A stretch of 64,000 bases of DNA from an uncultured Mobilibacterium sp. (lineage in GTDB: Bacteria > Bacillota > Clostridia > Peptostreptococcales > Anaerovoracaceae), in NCBI GenBank assembly GCA_947254375.1, contig CAMYCF010000002.1:75071-139070 (forward strand), given 5' to 3'. The first letter of the stretch is position 1, and each line of letters opens with the position of its first letter. This document shows positions 16,656 through 25,027 of this stretch, piece by piece. Both the position numbers and the translations under genes were made by a program. Under the pieces are notes generated by a model. The model had not been told where the DNA came from. It did not search any database and saw nothing but the letters and a program-made list of their open reading frames with translations.

Positions 16656-16754
16656 TATCCAAGTACTTTACCGGCCGTTATAGGAATCCTCTATTAAAAC
16701 CCCTCGGTTTGTGTTAAAATAGATGCACTCACATAAAGAATTTCGAGGGCATCG

Positions 16755-17696
16755 ATGGGACCGGTAAAAGATCAGGAAAAAGCTGCGGCGGAATACAGGA
16801 ACGGGATTATCGCGATAGTCGGCTGTTCCACGCTTTGGGGCGTTTTGCCGATATACTGGCAGGCGATCAAACCGATCGATTCGTGGGTGATAATAATCTA
16901 CAGGATCTTCCTCGTATGCGCCGTCTGTCTCATCGCGGCCCGAACGAAATACAGCTGGGCTGAAATAACGGGACCGCTCAAGGACAGGAAGGTGATGATG
17001 CGGTATTTTATCGCAGGGGTCGTTATAACCGCGAACTGGAGTACCTACATCTGGGCGGTCAACGCCAACAGGGTCATCCAGACGGCGATAGGCTACTACA
17101 TCGAGCCTCTTATGGTATGCATCTTCGGCATCATCTTTTTCCGCGAAAAGCTCACGAAGTGGAAGGCAATCGCGCTCATATCCGCTATGGGAAGCGTGGT
17201 GCTGATACTCGTCCATTTCGGGCAACTGCCGGGCATCGCCCTTGTAATAGCCATTACGTTCGCAACGTACTCGGCGATCAAGAAAACGATGGATGCGCCG
17301 CCGATCTTATCGCTGCTGCACGAAACGATATTCCTTGCGCCGCTTGCGCTGATAGCGATTTTTTACATAGAAGCGAAGGGCATCGGTGCGATAGGCGTAG
17401 GAGCGCCGTATAAGTACGTGCTGCTTTTACTGTCGGGATTGATGACGGCAGTGCCGCTCGGACTGTTCGCGCGCGCCGCAAGCAGGATACCGCTTTTTGC
17501 GATCGGACTGATCTCGTACATAAGCCCGAGCATATCGCTTGCACTCGGGGTCTTCTGGTTCAAGGAGCCGTTCGACCGCGTGCAGCTCATGGCGTTCGCG
17601 ATCATCTGGATAGGGCTGATATTCTTTACGTACGGGGAATACAAAGAAAAGGATAGGAACGAGTTGATCGATGGATTCGATAGTTTCGATTGTTGA
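16755..17696 (+). CDS. rarD: RarD-type EamA/DMT superfamily permease
   Basis: 313 residues with ten membrane segments in two EamA repeats. The start of the first repeat reads AIVGCSTLWGVLPIYWQAI, and NWSTYIWAVN, IGYYIEPL and TAVPLGLFARAASRIPL are the typical RarD signatures. Members export or import small metabolites; the RarD substrate is unsettled (chloramphenicol sensitivity is the historical phenotype). The upstream TAAAAT could be a -10. Its last 26 bases overlap the next small membrane-protein gene. Confidence 0.88.
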   Translation: MGPVKDQEKAAAEYRNGIIAIVGCSTLWGVLPIYWQAIKPIDSWVIIIYRIFLVCAVCLIAARTKYSWAEITGPLKDRKVMMRYFIAGVVITANWSTYIWAVNANRVIQTAIGYYIEPLMVCIFGIIFFREKLTKWKAIALISAMGSVVLILVHFGQLPGIALVIAITFATYSAIKKTMDAPPILSLLHETIFLAPLALIAIFYIEAKGIGAIGVGAPYKYVLLLLSGLMTAVPLGLFARAASRIPLFAIGLISYISPSISLALGVFWFKEPFDRVQLMAFAIIWIGLIFFTYGEYKEKDRNELIDGFDSFDC

Positions 17697-17916
17697 AAAA
17701 TACATAATCCCAAACGAGGCCGTGATCTTCGGGGTCATCGGCATGGTTTTCGTCGCCCTTTTGGTTCTCACGTCCTATCTGTCGCGCAGCGGGAGGAGCA
17801 TAAAGCCTGTTCTGATCACGACGATCGTATTTTGGGCGGTCTGCGTGGTGTTCCTTGTTCTCCTGATAATCCAGGGGGCGTTCGGGACGAAGGAAATATT
17901 TCTGGGGGTCATCTGA
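17671..17916 (+). CDS. Small two-pass membrane protein, unknown
   Basis: 81 residues: an amphipathic start (MDSIVSIVEKYIIPNE), membrane segments near 17-37 and 45-69, and a short basic loop (SRSGRSIKP) between. No family recognised. The frame begins within rarD and is followed by a hairpin at 17946, so it is probably the last gene of the rarD unit. A weak ribosome site (GGAACGAG) precedes the start. Confidence 0.6.
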   Translation: MDSIVSIVEKYIIPNEAVIFGVIGMVFVALLVLTSYLSRSGRSIKPVLITTIVFWAVCVVFLVLLIIQGAFGTKEIFLGVI

Positions 17917-17945
17917 GTCCGAGCGAAAAAAAGAAAGTATGAGAC

Positions 17946-17975
17946 GGCCGCCCTTTTACGGCGGTCATAATTTTT
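17946..17975 (+). terminator. Probable terminator after the rarD unit
   Basis: GGCCGCC, 7-base loop, GGCGGTC, then ATAATTTTT. I checked whether this 75-base leader could be a preQ1 riboswitch for the next gene; the preQ1 core is not visible. Confidence 0.55.
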
Positions 17976-17991
17976 ACAAGACGGAGGTTTT

Positions 17992-18732
17992 ATGATCACC
18001 AACGAACTGATGCTCGTCCTGACGCTTATAGCGGAATACGCGGGCGTGGCGCTGATATACCTTTTATTCCGAAGATCGGGGCTGTACCTGTGGACCGTCG
18101 TCGCGACGATCGCTGCGAACATCGAGGTCCTCATCCTGGTAAAAGCCTTCGGCACGGAGATGACGCTCGGCAACATAATATTCGCGACCACATTCCTTGT
18201 GACCGACGTCCTGAGCGAGCTCCACGGGAAGGAGGCGGCGCAAAAGGCGGTAAAAATGGGGATAACCGCGTCGATCATCTTCACGATGATATCATCGTCG
18301 TGGCTTTTATACGGGCCGTCACCGAACGACTTTGTCTTCCCGTCGATAAAAACGATCTTTTCGAACACGCCGAGGATCGTGCTCGCGAGCATGGCCGTCT
18401 ACGCTGTGGTCCAGTTCTTCGACGTTTGGCTCTACCACAAATGGTGGGCTTTTACCGATAAAAAAACGGGAGATCACGATCGTTTCCTCTGGCTCCGCAA
18501 CAACGGGTCGACCCTGATCTCGCAGCTGCTGAACGCGATACTCTATCCGATCTTCGCTTTCGCGGGCACATACGAGTGGCCGACGATCGTTTCGATCATC
18601 GTGTCCGGGTACGTCATTTTTATCGTGACGAGCCTGCTCGACACGCCGTTCATCTACCTGTGCAGGCGGATCGGCCGGAAGTACGGGACGGAAAGGGGTC
18701 TGCTGGAGTCACGGAAAAGGGAAGCAGCATAA
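17992..18732 (+). CDS. Queuosine precursor transporter (YhhQ/VUT family)
   Basis: 246 residues with about six membrane segments. It belongs to the integral membrane family that imports queuosine precursors (preQ0/preQ1 or queuine) for tRNA modification. Visible signatures are ATTFLVTDVLSELHGKEAA in the third segment and a RNNGSTLISQLLNA segment in the second half. A strong ribosome site (GACGGAGG) precedes the ATG. No queuosine biosynthesis genes are nearby, which fits a salvage role. Confidence 0.88.
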   Translation: MITNELMLVLTLIAEYAGVALIYLLFRRSGLYLWTVVATIAANIEVLILVKAFGTEMTLGNIIFATTFLVTDVLSELHGKEAAQKAVKMGITASIIFTMISSSWLLYGPSPNDFVFPSIKTIFSNTPRIVLASMAVYAVVQFFDVWLYHKWWAFTDKKTGDHDRFLWLRNNGSTLISQLLNAILYPIFAFAGTYEWPTIVSIIVSGYVIFIVTSLLDTPFIYLCRRIGRKYGTERGLLESRKREAA

Positions 18733-18786
18733 AAATGCAATAAATATCGAGAAGCGCGATGCTTGAAATTTATCGGGATGAAAACT

Positions 18787-18879
18787 CAAAATATATGGGA
18801 ATGAAGAAGCAAAATATATGGGAATGAAAAAGCAAAATATATATGAATGAAATTGACAAAACTCTATGAATGAAATAAA
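18787..18879 (+). repeat. 23-bp iterons in the promoter region of the AAA ATPase gene
   Basis: Three tandem units of 23 bases start at 18787, 18810 and 18833 (consensus CAAAATATATGGGAATGAA). A degenerate fourth starts at 18857 and covers the -35/-10 spacer. The phasing is about two helical turns, suiting cooperative repressor binding on one DNA face. Confidence 0.8.
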
Positions 18880-18881
18880 AT
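18853..18881 (+). promoter_or_regulatory. Promoter of the AAA ATPase gene
   Basis: TTGACA (18853-18858), 17-base spacer, TAAAAT (18876-18881). An inverted repeat AATCAAG/CTTGATT (18879-18903) begins within the -10 and is followed by T residues; it could be a second operator or an early terminator. Confidence 0.75.
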
Positions 18882-18919
18882 CAAGACAGCAGAAGACTTG
18901 ATTTTTATGAGAATGTGCT

Positions 18920-20194
18920 ATGAAAAACAAGGCGTATAAACATAGAGTAATTGATGAAACGGTTGCGCAGTATCTAACTGCATTCGGCGCCGTATGCATA
19001 GAGGGGCCGAAGTGGTGCGGAAAAACATGGACTTCCCGCTATCACTGCAACAGCGAATATTTATTGGGAGCCCCCGATAACAATTTTCAGAACCGTCACT
19101 TAGCAGAAATGTCGCCCTCTTTGATCTTGCCCGGCGATGCTCCGCGCATGATCGATGAGTGGCAGGAAGTTCCGCCTATCTGGGATGCTATCCGCTACGA
19201 AGTAGACAGGAGGGGGAAAAAGGGACAGTTTATTCTGACCGATTCGTCTACCCCAAAAGTCAAGGGGATCCTGCACAGCGGAGCCGGCAGGATCGGCAGG
19301 CTTCGTATGCACACTATGTCTCTGTATGAAACCGGTCGTTCCTCCGGTCGGGTATCCCTCAAAGCCCTTTGTGACGGAAACCTGACTCCCGAACTTACCG
19401 GGGAAGTGGATCTGAACATCTTAGTCGACAGCATCATTCGCGGAGGTTGGCCGGGAAATCAGGAGCTTCCACTGAAGGAAGCGGCTTTGTTGCCGGTAGA
19501 ATATATGAACGCTGTTGTTGAGGACGAAATACATCGCATTGACGGAGTACCGAGAGACAAGCACAAGGTGATGCTTTTATTGCGTTCTCTTGCAAGGAAC
19601 GAAACTACAACGGCTTCTAACAGTCTCCTGAAAAACGATGTGAAGGGAGTAGCCGGCGAAGATATTGACATTGCTACAATTACAGTATATTTGGATATTT
19701 TTAACCGTCTCTTTTTGACCGAAAACCAGGAACCGTTCTCTGCCGAAATTCGTTCATCCGTCCGGGTCAAGCAGGCGGAAAAAAGGCATTTTACCGACCC
19801 GTCGCTTGCCGCTGCCCTGCTTCGGGCAACTCCGGAAAAACTGATCGGTGATTTGAATACCCTTGGCTTTCTCTTCGAAGCACTGTGCGAGAGAGACCTG
19901 AGGATCTACGCAGAGTCCTTCGGGGCAAAGCTGTATCACTATCAGGATTATGCCAATCGAGAGATCGATGCGGTCGTCGAACTTGAAAACGGGGATTGGT
20001 GTGCTTTTGAAATAAAACTCGGTGCAAACAAAATCGATGAGGCCGCTGAGAGTTTGAAGAAGATCCGGGATAAAATCACTGCCGACGACGGAAAACCGCC
20101 GAAGATCTGCTGTGTCATTTGCGGACTAAGCAATGCATCCTATCAAAGGGAAGACGGAGTGTATGTTGTTCCTTTGACGGCGTTAAAAAACTAA
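18920..20194 (+). CDS. AAA ATPase with DUF4143 (restriction-nuclease-like fold) domain
   Basis: 424 residues. Walker A GPKWCGKT (residues 29-36), Walker B-like RMIDEWQEVP (about 76), an AAA core to about 190, and a C-terminal DUF4143 with IDAVVELENGDWCAFEIKLG (about 348-368), a PD-(D/E)xK-like D-E-K arrangement. The family is common in anaerobes and gut bacteria, and its role is undefined; defence or toxin-like roles are speculated. The codon use is more AT-rich than the neighbours, and the gene sits alone with its own iteron-controlled promoter and terminator, consistent with transfer. Confidence 0.88.
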   Translation: MKNKAYKHRVIDETVAQYLTAFGAVCIEGPKWCGKTWTSRYHCNSEYLLGAPDNNFQNRHLAEMSPSLILPGDAPRMIDEWQEVPPIWDAIRYEVDRRGKKGQFILTDSSTPKVKGILHSGAGRIGRLRMHTMSLYETGRSSGRVSLKALCDGNLTPELTGEVDLNILVDSIIRGGWPGNQELPLKEAALLPVEYMNAVVEDEIHRIDGVPRDKHKVMLLLRSLARNETTTASNSLLKNDVKGVAGEDIDIATITVYLDIFNRLFLTENQEPFSAEIRSSVRVKQAEKRHFTDPSLAAALLRATPEKLIGDLNTLGFLFEALCERDLRIYAESFGAKLYHYQDYANREIDAVVELENGDWCAFEIKLGANKIDEAAESLKKIRDKITADDGKPPKICCVICGLSNASYQREDGVYVVPLTALKN

Positions 20195-20215
20195 AATCAT
20201 GATTTAATATCGGAA

Positions 20216-20239
20216 CGGCGCAGACCTAAGTCTGCGCCG
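20216..20239. terminator. Hairpin terminator between converging genes
   Basis: CGGCGCAGAC, loop CTAA, GTCTGCGCCG: a 10-bp perfect stem followed by a T-containing tail. It separates the ATPase from the minus-strand aldolase. Confidence 0.65.
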
Positions 20240-20281
20240 CATTTATATCTATCCTAAATATTCTCTTAAAAATCTGTCTTT

Positions 20282-21496
20282 TTAGAAGCCTTCCTCCAGC
20301 AAAACATCCTCGAGCAGCGAATCGAAGCCGAGAAGGTTGCATGCCTTCGTCTCCACCGCGTCCGCTATCTCGAACACGGTATCGAGGTCGTCGCCGTAGA
20401 ATACGGCTCCGTGGTTCGCGACGATGCACGCCTTGCTTCCCTCGAGCGCTTCCATTACCGCTTCGGACATTTCCTCCGTTCCCGGTTCACGGTACTCGCT
20501 CACATGAAGGTCGCCTATAACATTCCTTATGTCCTCGTTTTCGATCCTGAATCCCGCATTCGCCGCGGCAAAAACGCAGCATCCGTTCGAGTGCGTATGG
20601 ATCACGGCATTGCAGTCCGGATATTTTCTGTAAAGAGCGGCGTGAAGCCTGCATTCCGACGACGGTTTTCTCTGCATGCCGTAGTCGAGCGTATTTATAT
20701 CCACCTTAACGATGTCTTCCGACATAACGTTGAAGTAATCCATGCCCGACGGCGTGATCAGCATCTCACGGTAGTTCAGCCTTGTCGATATATTTCCCCA
20801 GGTCCCCTGAACGAGGTCGTGCCTGCACAGTTCTTTGCCGCAGTCGATGATCTTGTTCCTCATGTGGAACTCCTCGGGGTCTATCCCGACGAATTCGACG
20901 TGACCTTCCTTGTTCACCTTGGAATAGGACTTGTCATAGAACTCCCTGAGCTTCTTCGCTTCCTCCGCCGGCAGATACTGCAGACCGAGCAGTTGGTCGG
21001 CGAACATTTCCGCTTCGGCACTCTTTTCGAGTATCCTCGTCGCTGCAATTGCCTCTTCGATCGTGGAGCCTATGGCACAGATGCCCGCGCCTCTGATGAA
21101 ACAGCCGTTCCTTCCTTTGAGCGCTTTCAGCAGGGTGCGCGGAGCGACATCTTTAGCCACTTTTACGTCTTCACCCACTATCTGCGCGAGGTCGTCGAGC
21201 GCCGGTTTCATAACGTCGGCTTTGAGGGAAAATTTCGCCGATGCAGGAGTGCACGCGAAAACGATCGCGTTTATATCGCTTCTCGTCAGGAAGATCCTGC
21301 TGATGTCGTCGTTCCCGAGCTCGTAGACGTTGATGTCTTCTTCGCGTATGTCGGAAAGGGGAAGATTCTCCTTGGTCATAAGATAATAAAAATCATCGAC
21401 CTGCAAAGCTATGTGGCCGTACGCACAGAAATACCTGTTGTTGAAGGCGTTCGACCTATTCAGTATCAACTCTTTTCCTCGACTTATCGCATCCAT
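20282..21496 (-). CDS. Class II aldolase/adducin family protein with two tandem domains
   Basis: 404 residues from an ATG preceded by GGTGGAG. The C-terminal half (about 200-395) is a fuculose-1-phosphate-aldolase type domain: GNISTRL, ITPSGMDY, the catalytic Glu in SSECRLHAALY, and zinc histidines in IHTHSNGC and in VANHGAV. The N-terminal half is a second, degenerate copy (YFCAYGHIALQ, then a TIEEAIAATRILEKSAE helix) lacking the metal histidines. Single-domain members are about 215 residues, so this is a duplication-fusion. Substrate unknown. A GT4 gene precedes it by 65 bases on the same strand. Confidence 0.85.
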   Translation of the reverse strand: MDAISRGKELILNRSNAFNNRYFCAYGHIALQVDDFYYLMTKENLPLSDIREEDINVYELGNDDISRIFLTRSDINAIVFACTPASAKFSLKADVMKPALDDLAQIVGEDVKVAKDVAPRTLLKALKGRNGCFIRGAGICAIGSTIEEAIAATRILEKSAEAEMFADQLLGLQYLPAEEAKKLREFYDKSYSKVNKEGHVEFVGIDPEEFHMRNKIIDCGKELCRHDLVQGTWGNISTRLNYREMLITPSGMDYFNVMSEDIVKVDINTLDYGMQRKPSSECRLHAALYRKYPDCNAVIHTHSNGCCVFAAANAGFRIENEDIRNVIGDLHVSEYREPGTEEMSEAVMEALEGSKACIVANHGAVFYGDDLDTVFEIADAVETKACNLLGFDSLLEDVLLEEGF

Positions 21497-21561
21497 TTTC
21501 TCCACCGACCTTTCTTTATCCCCGCTGATTATATCACAGTGTATCGCGCGAAATATGAAGG

Positions 21562-22914
21562 TTATATAAAGTTGCAGAAATCGACGAGAGTTTCCGCAAC
21601 GCTGTCCCACGATATCTCCGACGTACCGGGGAGTTCCCTAAAACCGCGGAGCCTGTCATCTTTTACCCGGTCGAATGCCGATAAAACAGCTTTTTTAAGA
21701 TCCTCCGAAAACGCGGGCAGGTCTCCCTCAAAAGGTTTTCCCGGCTTCTCCATGCGCGGCGGTTTTACGAAGATGACCTCGTCGCTCCCGATCCTGCTTT
21801 CGATCCACGGCCTGATGCCCGGAAGATCCGTGCACACCGGTATCGCGCCGCACGCCATCGCCTCGACGAGGACGAGCGGCAGCCCCTCGTAGTAGGAGGG
21901 GAGGATAAAAACATCGCTTTCGCGAAGTTCGTCCGCGAGGTCGCTCTGCCTGAGCATCCCGAGGTACTCAGCCCTAAAAGGAAGGCCTTCGACTTCGCCT
22001 ATCGTGCAGGCTTCGGCCTCCGAGCGCCATATCCTTTTACTGAGCTCGGAATCGTTGCATCCGCCGGCGAGGCGCAGCCTGAAAGGCGTTACCGCGTGGT
22101 CCGCAGCGATCTCGGAGAGAGCGTCGAAGAGCGGAGCGAGGCCTTTTTCGCCGCATATTTTACCGGCGTACATGAGCCTGATCGGGTCGCCCTCCGCCTC
22201 GGATCGCGTGACCGCGACTTTGCCTTCTCCCGCATTGAAGATCTCGGGGTTGTATCCGCTGCCAAGTATGAATACATCGTCTTCCGGCACATTAAAAATA
22301 TCGCAAATGTCGTCCCGCTGGTGCCCGTGGAGGGCGCAGATGAGGTCGAGCTTCCTTATATATTCCCTTATTTCCGCGCGATGTGAGCCGCAGTTCCGTA
22401 TCTGCCTGAGGTCCGACCCGTGGGATATCCCGGCGACGCGGCGGTCCGGGAAATGCTTTCGCACCATAGCGGTCAAAAGATATAGGTGGTGACAGATGAT
22501 CACATCCGGGTCGAGGTTTCGAACGGCTTCCGAGATGACCGTGATAAAATGTTTTTCGAGCGTTTCGATATCGCCGTCCGTGAGGTCGCTGTAGCGCGTC
22601 GACGGATAAGGCATTACGTCTGACATCCCCAGGATCGGGAACGGTATGTCGCTCTCCGGCGCATTCATAGGTGCGTTCCCCGGCTCGTTTTCCGGCTCCT
22701 TCACGACACCGTTTTTGGACCCCTTCCCAGGCTCCGTGTAAAAGACAGGATAAAAATCAACACCTTCCGGGAAGGATACGCTGTCCGAGATGTACACGCC
22801 CGCCACGACGGCCTGCTCGTGCTTCATCCTGTCGAGTGACCTGACGAGCTCCGTCAGATATATGCCGCTTCCGGTCGAATGCGGTTTTTGAGTCGTTATG
22901 CTCAAGATCTTCAT
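21562..22914 (-). CDS. Glycosyltransferase family 4 protein
   Basis: 450 residues of the GT-B fold. The N-terminus MKILSITTQKPHSTGSGIYL is the usual first strand, with a linker (about residues 75-95) rich in Pro/Glu/Asn that shows duplicated PEN/NAP units. The C-terminal domain has RLMYAGKICGEKGL and the E-x7-E sugar-nucleotide motif in PSYYEGLPLVLVEAMACG. It transfers a sugar to an unknown acceptor. A helical middle region with HHLYLLTAMVRKHFPDRRVAGISHG is typical. It precedes the aldolase gene and may share its transcript. Confidence 0.88.
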   Translation of the reverse strand: MKILSITTQKPHSTGSGIYLTELVRSLDRMKHEQAVVAGVYISDSVSFPEGVDFYPVFYTEPGKGSKNGVVKEPENEPGNAPMNAPESDIPFPILGMSDVMPYPSTRYSDLTDGDIETLEKHFITVISEAVRNLDPDVIICHHLYLLTAMVRKHFPDRRVAGISHGSDLRQIRNCGSHRAEIREYIRKLDLICALHGHQRDDICDIFNVPEDDVFILGSGYNPEIFNAGEGKVAVTRSEAEGDPIRLMYAGKICGEKGLAPLFDALSEIAADHAVTPFRLRLAGGCNDSELSKRIWRSEAEACTIGEVEGLPFRAEYLGMLRQSDLADELRESDVFILPSYYEGLPLVLVEAMACGAIPVCTDLPGIRPWIESRIGSDEVIFVKPPRMEKPGKPFEGDLPAFSEDLKKAVLSAFDRVKDDRLRGFRELPGTSEISWDSVAETLVDFCNFI

Positions 22915-23025
22915 GCTTATATGATCTCCCGTAAAATTCGATAAAAAGTCCGTTTCGGCCTTCAGTATATCACGAATTTCGGGCGTAAATCCATATTATA
23001 AAAAGTCTTGATACCACGCCCGTCG

Positions 23026-23105
23026 ACCTCCGTACAGCGTACCCGGCGACCTCCGTATAACACATCCGACACCTCCGTATTTCGAAATTTAATATCGAAA
23101 TACGG
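23026..23105 (+). promoter_or_regulatory. Phased repeats upstream of the IclR gene
   Basis: ACCTCCGTA occurs at 23026, 23049 and 23071 (spacing 23 and 22). The third copy begins an inverted repeat CCGTATTTCG (23075-23084) / CGAAATACGG (23096-23105) that ends 11 bases before the -35. This looks like a multi-site operator for an autoregulating or activating protein, most simply the IclR protein itself. Confidence 0.6.
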
Positions 23106-23115
23106 AAGATTTTTA

Positions 23116-23144
23116 TTGACCGAAACCCACTCATGAGATATATT
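23116..23144 (+). promoter_or_regulatory. Promoter of the IclR gene
   Basis: TTGACC (23116-23121), 17-base spacer, TATATT (23139-23144), 59 bases before the start. Confidence 0.7.
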
Positions 23145-23202
23145 TATTTTAGAAATCAATGGTGTATCCTCGGGCGAAAACCCGGACGACTTCGGAGGAA
23201 AA

Positions 23203-23943
23203 ATGGCTGAGAGAAACAATTCACTCGACAAAGCTCTTGCGATAATGGATCTTTTCGAGACAAGGGAACGCCTTACGATAACCGCAGCCTCACAGCTGAC
23301 GGGATTTTCTCCGACCGCTGTAACGAGGATCTTCAATTCGCTCGAGCACGCGGGCTACGTCTACCGCGACAAGTTAGACGGCGGCTACTACATATCTGAG
23401 AAAGTGTTTCTGCTCGGCAGAAGGACTGATATAAGCAGGCAGCTCGTCAACGTGATTGACGACGCAATCGGAGACCTTTGCAAAAAGTGCGGCTTTTCGG
23501 TCGCGGTCTCGGTCAGGGACGACGTCGACAGCATCACGGCTATCAGAAAGGACCCGGCTATGGGACTCCTCCTCGTCGCGAACACGGGCGACAGGATAAG
23601 CCTTCACTGCTCAGCGTCCGGCAAGATACTGACGGCTTTTTCGCAGGATCCGGACCGCGTGATCGACAGGATGGTGTTCAGCGAATACACGGAAAAGACG
23701 ATAACGGACCGCGAGGAATTCAGGCATCAGATCAAATATGTAAAAACCGAAGGTGTCGCTTACGATATGGAAGAAATAATACCGGGGCTCGTCTGCGTGG
23801 CCGTGCCGGTGCTCGGCAGCGACGGCTTCGCGATATGCAGCATCAGCGCGAGCGGATACAAGGAAAGGGTAATAAGGGAACTCTACGGGCTGCTCGAAGA
23901 TCTCAAGGCCGCCGCGGCGACGTGCGAGAGGCTGCTGAGGTAG
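23203..23943 (+). CDS. IclR-family transcriptional regulator
   Basis: 246 residues. An N-terminal winged helix (residues 6-65: KALAIMDLF, LTITAASQLTGFSPTAVTRI, LEHAGYVYRD) is followed by the IclR effector domain (about 75-240: LHCSASGKILTAF, TEGVAYDMEEIIPGLVCVAVPV). Such proteins sense small acids or aromatic metabolites as dimers or tetramers. A good ribosome site (CGGAGG) precedes the ATG. It is followed on the same strand by a P-loop gene and the vor/kor operon, whose keto-acid substrates would be plausible effectors. Confidence 0.92.
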   Translation: MAERNNSLDKALAIMDLFETRERLTITAASQLTGFSPTAVTRIFNSLEHAGYVYRDKLDGGYYISEKVFLLGRRTDISRQLVNVIDDAIGDLCKKCGFSVAVSVRDDVDSITAIRKDPAMGLLLVANTGDRISLHCSASGKILTAFSQDPDRVIDRMVFSEYTEKTITDREEFRHQIKYVKTEGVAYDMEEIIPGLVCVAVPVLGSDGFAICSISASGYKERVIRELYGLLEDLKAAAATCERLLR

Positions 23944-24035
23944 CCGGGCACCGGGGCAGACGATGTTGCCGGTAGGCAGGCGCCGAAAAAGGGAATATAA
24001 GCTAAAAAGAGAAAATAAAAGGGACGGAGAGATAT

Positions 24036-24740
24036 ATGGGACTTTTTTACGGTAAGGATAAAAAATTCAGAGACATACTCGACACGAAGAAAAACTTCAT
24101 TTTTATAGGAGAGGCCGGCAGCGGTAAAAGCGAGATCGCGCTGAACGTCGCCGCTTTTCTGGCCGAAAAACGGGGAGAAAGGGTGGACCTTTTCGACCTC
24201 GACCAGTCGAAACCGCTTTTCAGATCGAGGGATCTGGAGGACAGGATGAAAGATGAAGGTGTCGATATCCACTATCAAACGCAGTATCTCGATGCACCGA
24301 CGAGCGTAGGAGGCGTATCCGAAGCACTAATGGGGGACAGATGTGTCGTCCTCGATATCGGCGGCGGAGAGAATGCGGCAAGGATTGGAGGCTGCTATGC
24401 GCACCTTCTTAAGGATGAGGATTCGGTGGCGGTGTACGTCGTGAATCCGTACAGGCCTTGGACGAAGAGCATAGAAGCCATAGACGGAACGATGTCTGCG
24501 ATCGTGACCTCGGTGAGGTTGGATAGCATATATGTGCTCGGGAACCCGAACCTCGGGTGTTTTACGAGCGCGGAAGAAGTTATTGAGGGCATCGGCAAGG
24601 CAGACGGTCTTTTGGCGGACTTTGTCAAAGTGCCGACGTCCTGTGTAAAAAGAGACCTGTACGACGAGGTAAAAGGAAAGACGGAAAAGGACATTTTCCC
24701 GATAGATCTTTACCTTACGTACGAATGGGCTGACCGTTAA
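24036..24740 (+). CDS. P-loop NTPase of unknown role beside the 2-oxoacid oxidoreductase genes
   Basis: 234 residues. Walker A FIGEAGSGKSE (residues 23-33), a second motif VDLFDLDQSKPLFRSR that resembles the deviant switch of ParA/MinD-type ATPases, and CVVLDIGGGENAAR as Walker B. No membrane segment. I cannot name the family. It lies 62 bases before the ferredoxin subunit of the oxidoreductase on the same strand, with no terminator between, so a maturation or regulatory role for that enzyme is a reasonable guess only. Confidence 0.6.
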   Translation: MGLFYGKDKKFRDILDTKKNFIFIGEAGSGKSEIALNVAAFLAEKRGERVDLFDLDQSKPLFRSRDLEDRMKDEGVDIHYQTQYLDAPTSVGGVSEALMGDRCVVLDIGGGENAARIGGCYAHLLKDEDSVAVYVVNPYRPWTKSIEAIDGTMSAIVTSVRLDSIYVLGNPNLGCFTSAEEVIEGIGKADGLLADFVKVPTSCVKRDLYDEVKGKTEKDIFPIDLYLTYEWADR

Positions 24741-24805
24741 TTCTTGAGAGACAAAGCGATTTGTTTCAGTGATCCGATCGATTTAGATGTAAGGAGGTCA
24801 TATTG

Positions 24806-25009
24806 ATGGGAAAAGTGGAAGTAAGAAGTGAATCGTGCAAATCATGTCGGTACTGCGTAAAATCATGTCCTAAGCAGGTTCTTGCCGCCGGGGACAAGGT
24901 AAATTCAAAGGGGTACCAGTACATAGTTCCGGTACATCCCGAGAAATGTATCGGCTGCACGATGTGTGCGCAGATCTGCCCTGAATCGGCGATCGAGGTT
25001 TGGAGATAA
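24806..25009 (+). CDS. 2-oxoacid:ferredoxin oxidoreductase, ferredoxin-like delta subunit
   Basis: 67 residues with two [4Fe-4S] motifs: CKSCRYCVKSCP (about 10-21) and CIGCTMCAQICP (about 48-59). It carries electrons from the thiamine diphosphate site to external ferredoxin. The ATG follows AAGGAGG by about nine bases; the upstream TTG is less likely. It is the first subunit of the four-gene set delta-alpha-beta-gamma, the order seen for ketoisovalerate and 2-oxoglutarate enzymes of the KorDABC/VorDABC type. Confidence 0.9.
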   Translation: MGKVEVRSESCKSCRYCVKSCPKQVLAAGDKVNSKGYQYIVPVHPEKCIGCTMCAQICPESAIEVWR

Positions 25010-25027
25010 CAGGGAGGAGAGCAGAAA

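Noticed and set aside
17917..17991. preQ1 riboswitch before the queuosine precursor transporter
   Set aside because: The 75-base gap contains only a terminator-like hairpin and a ribosome site; the preQ1 aptamer core is not there.
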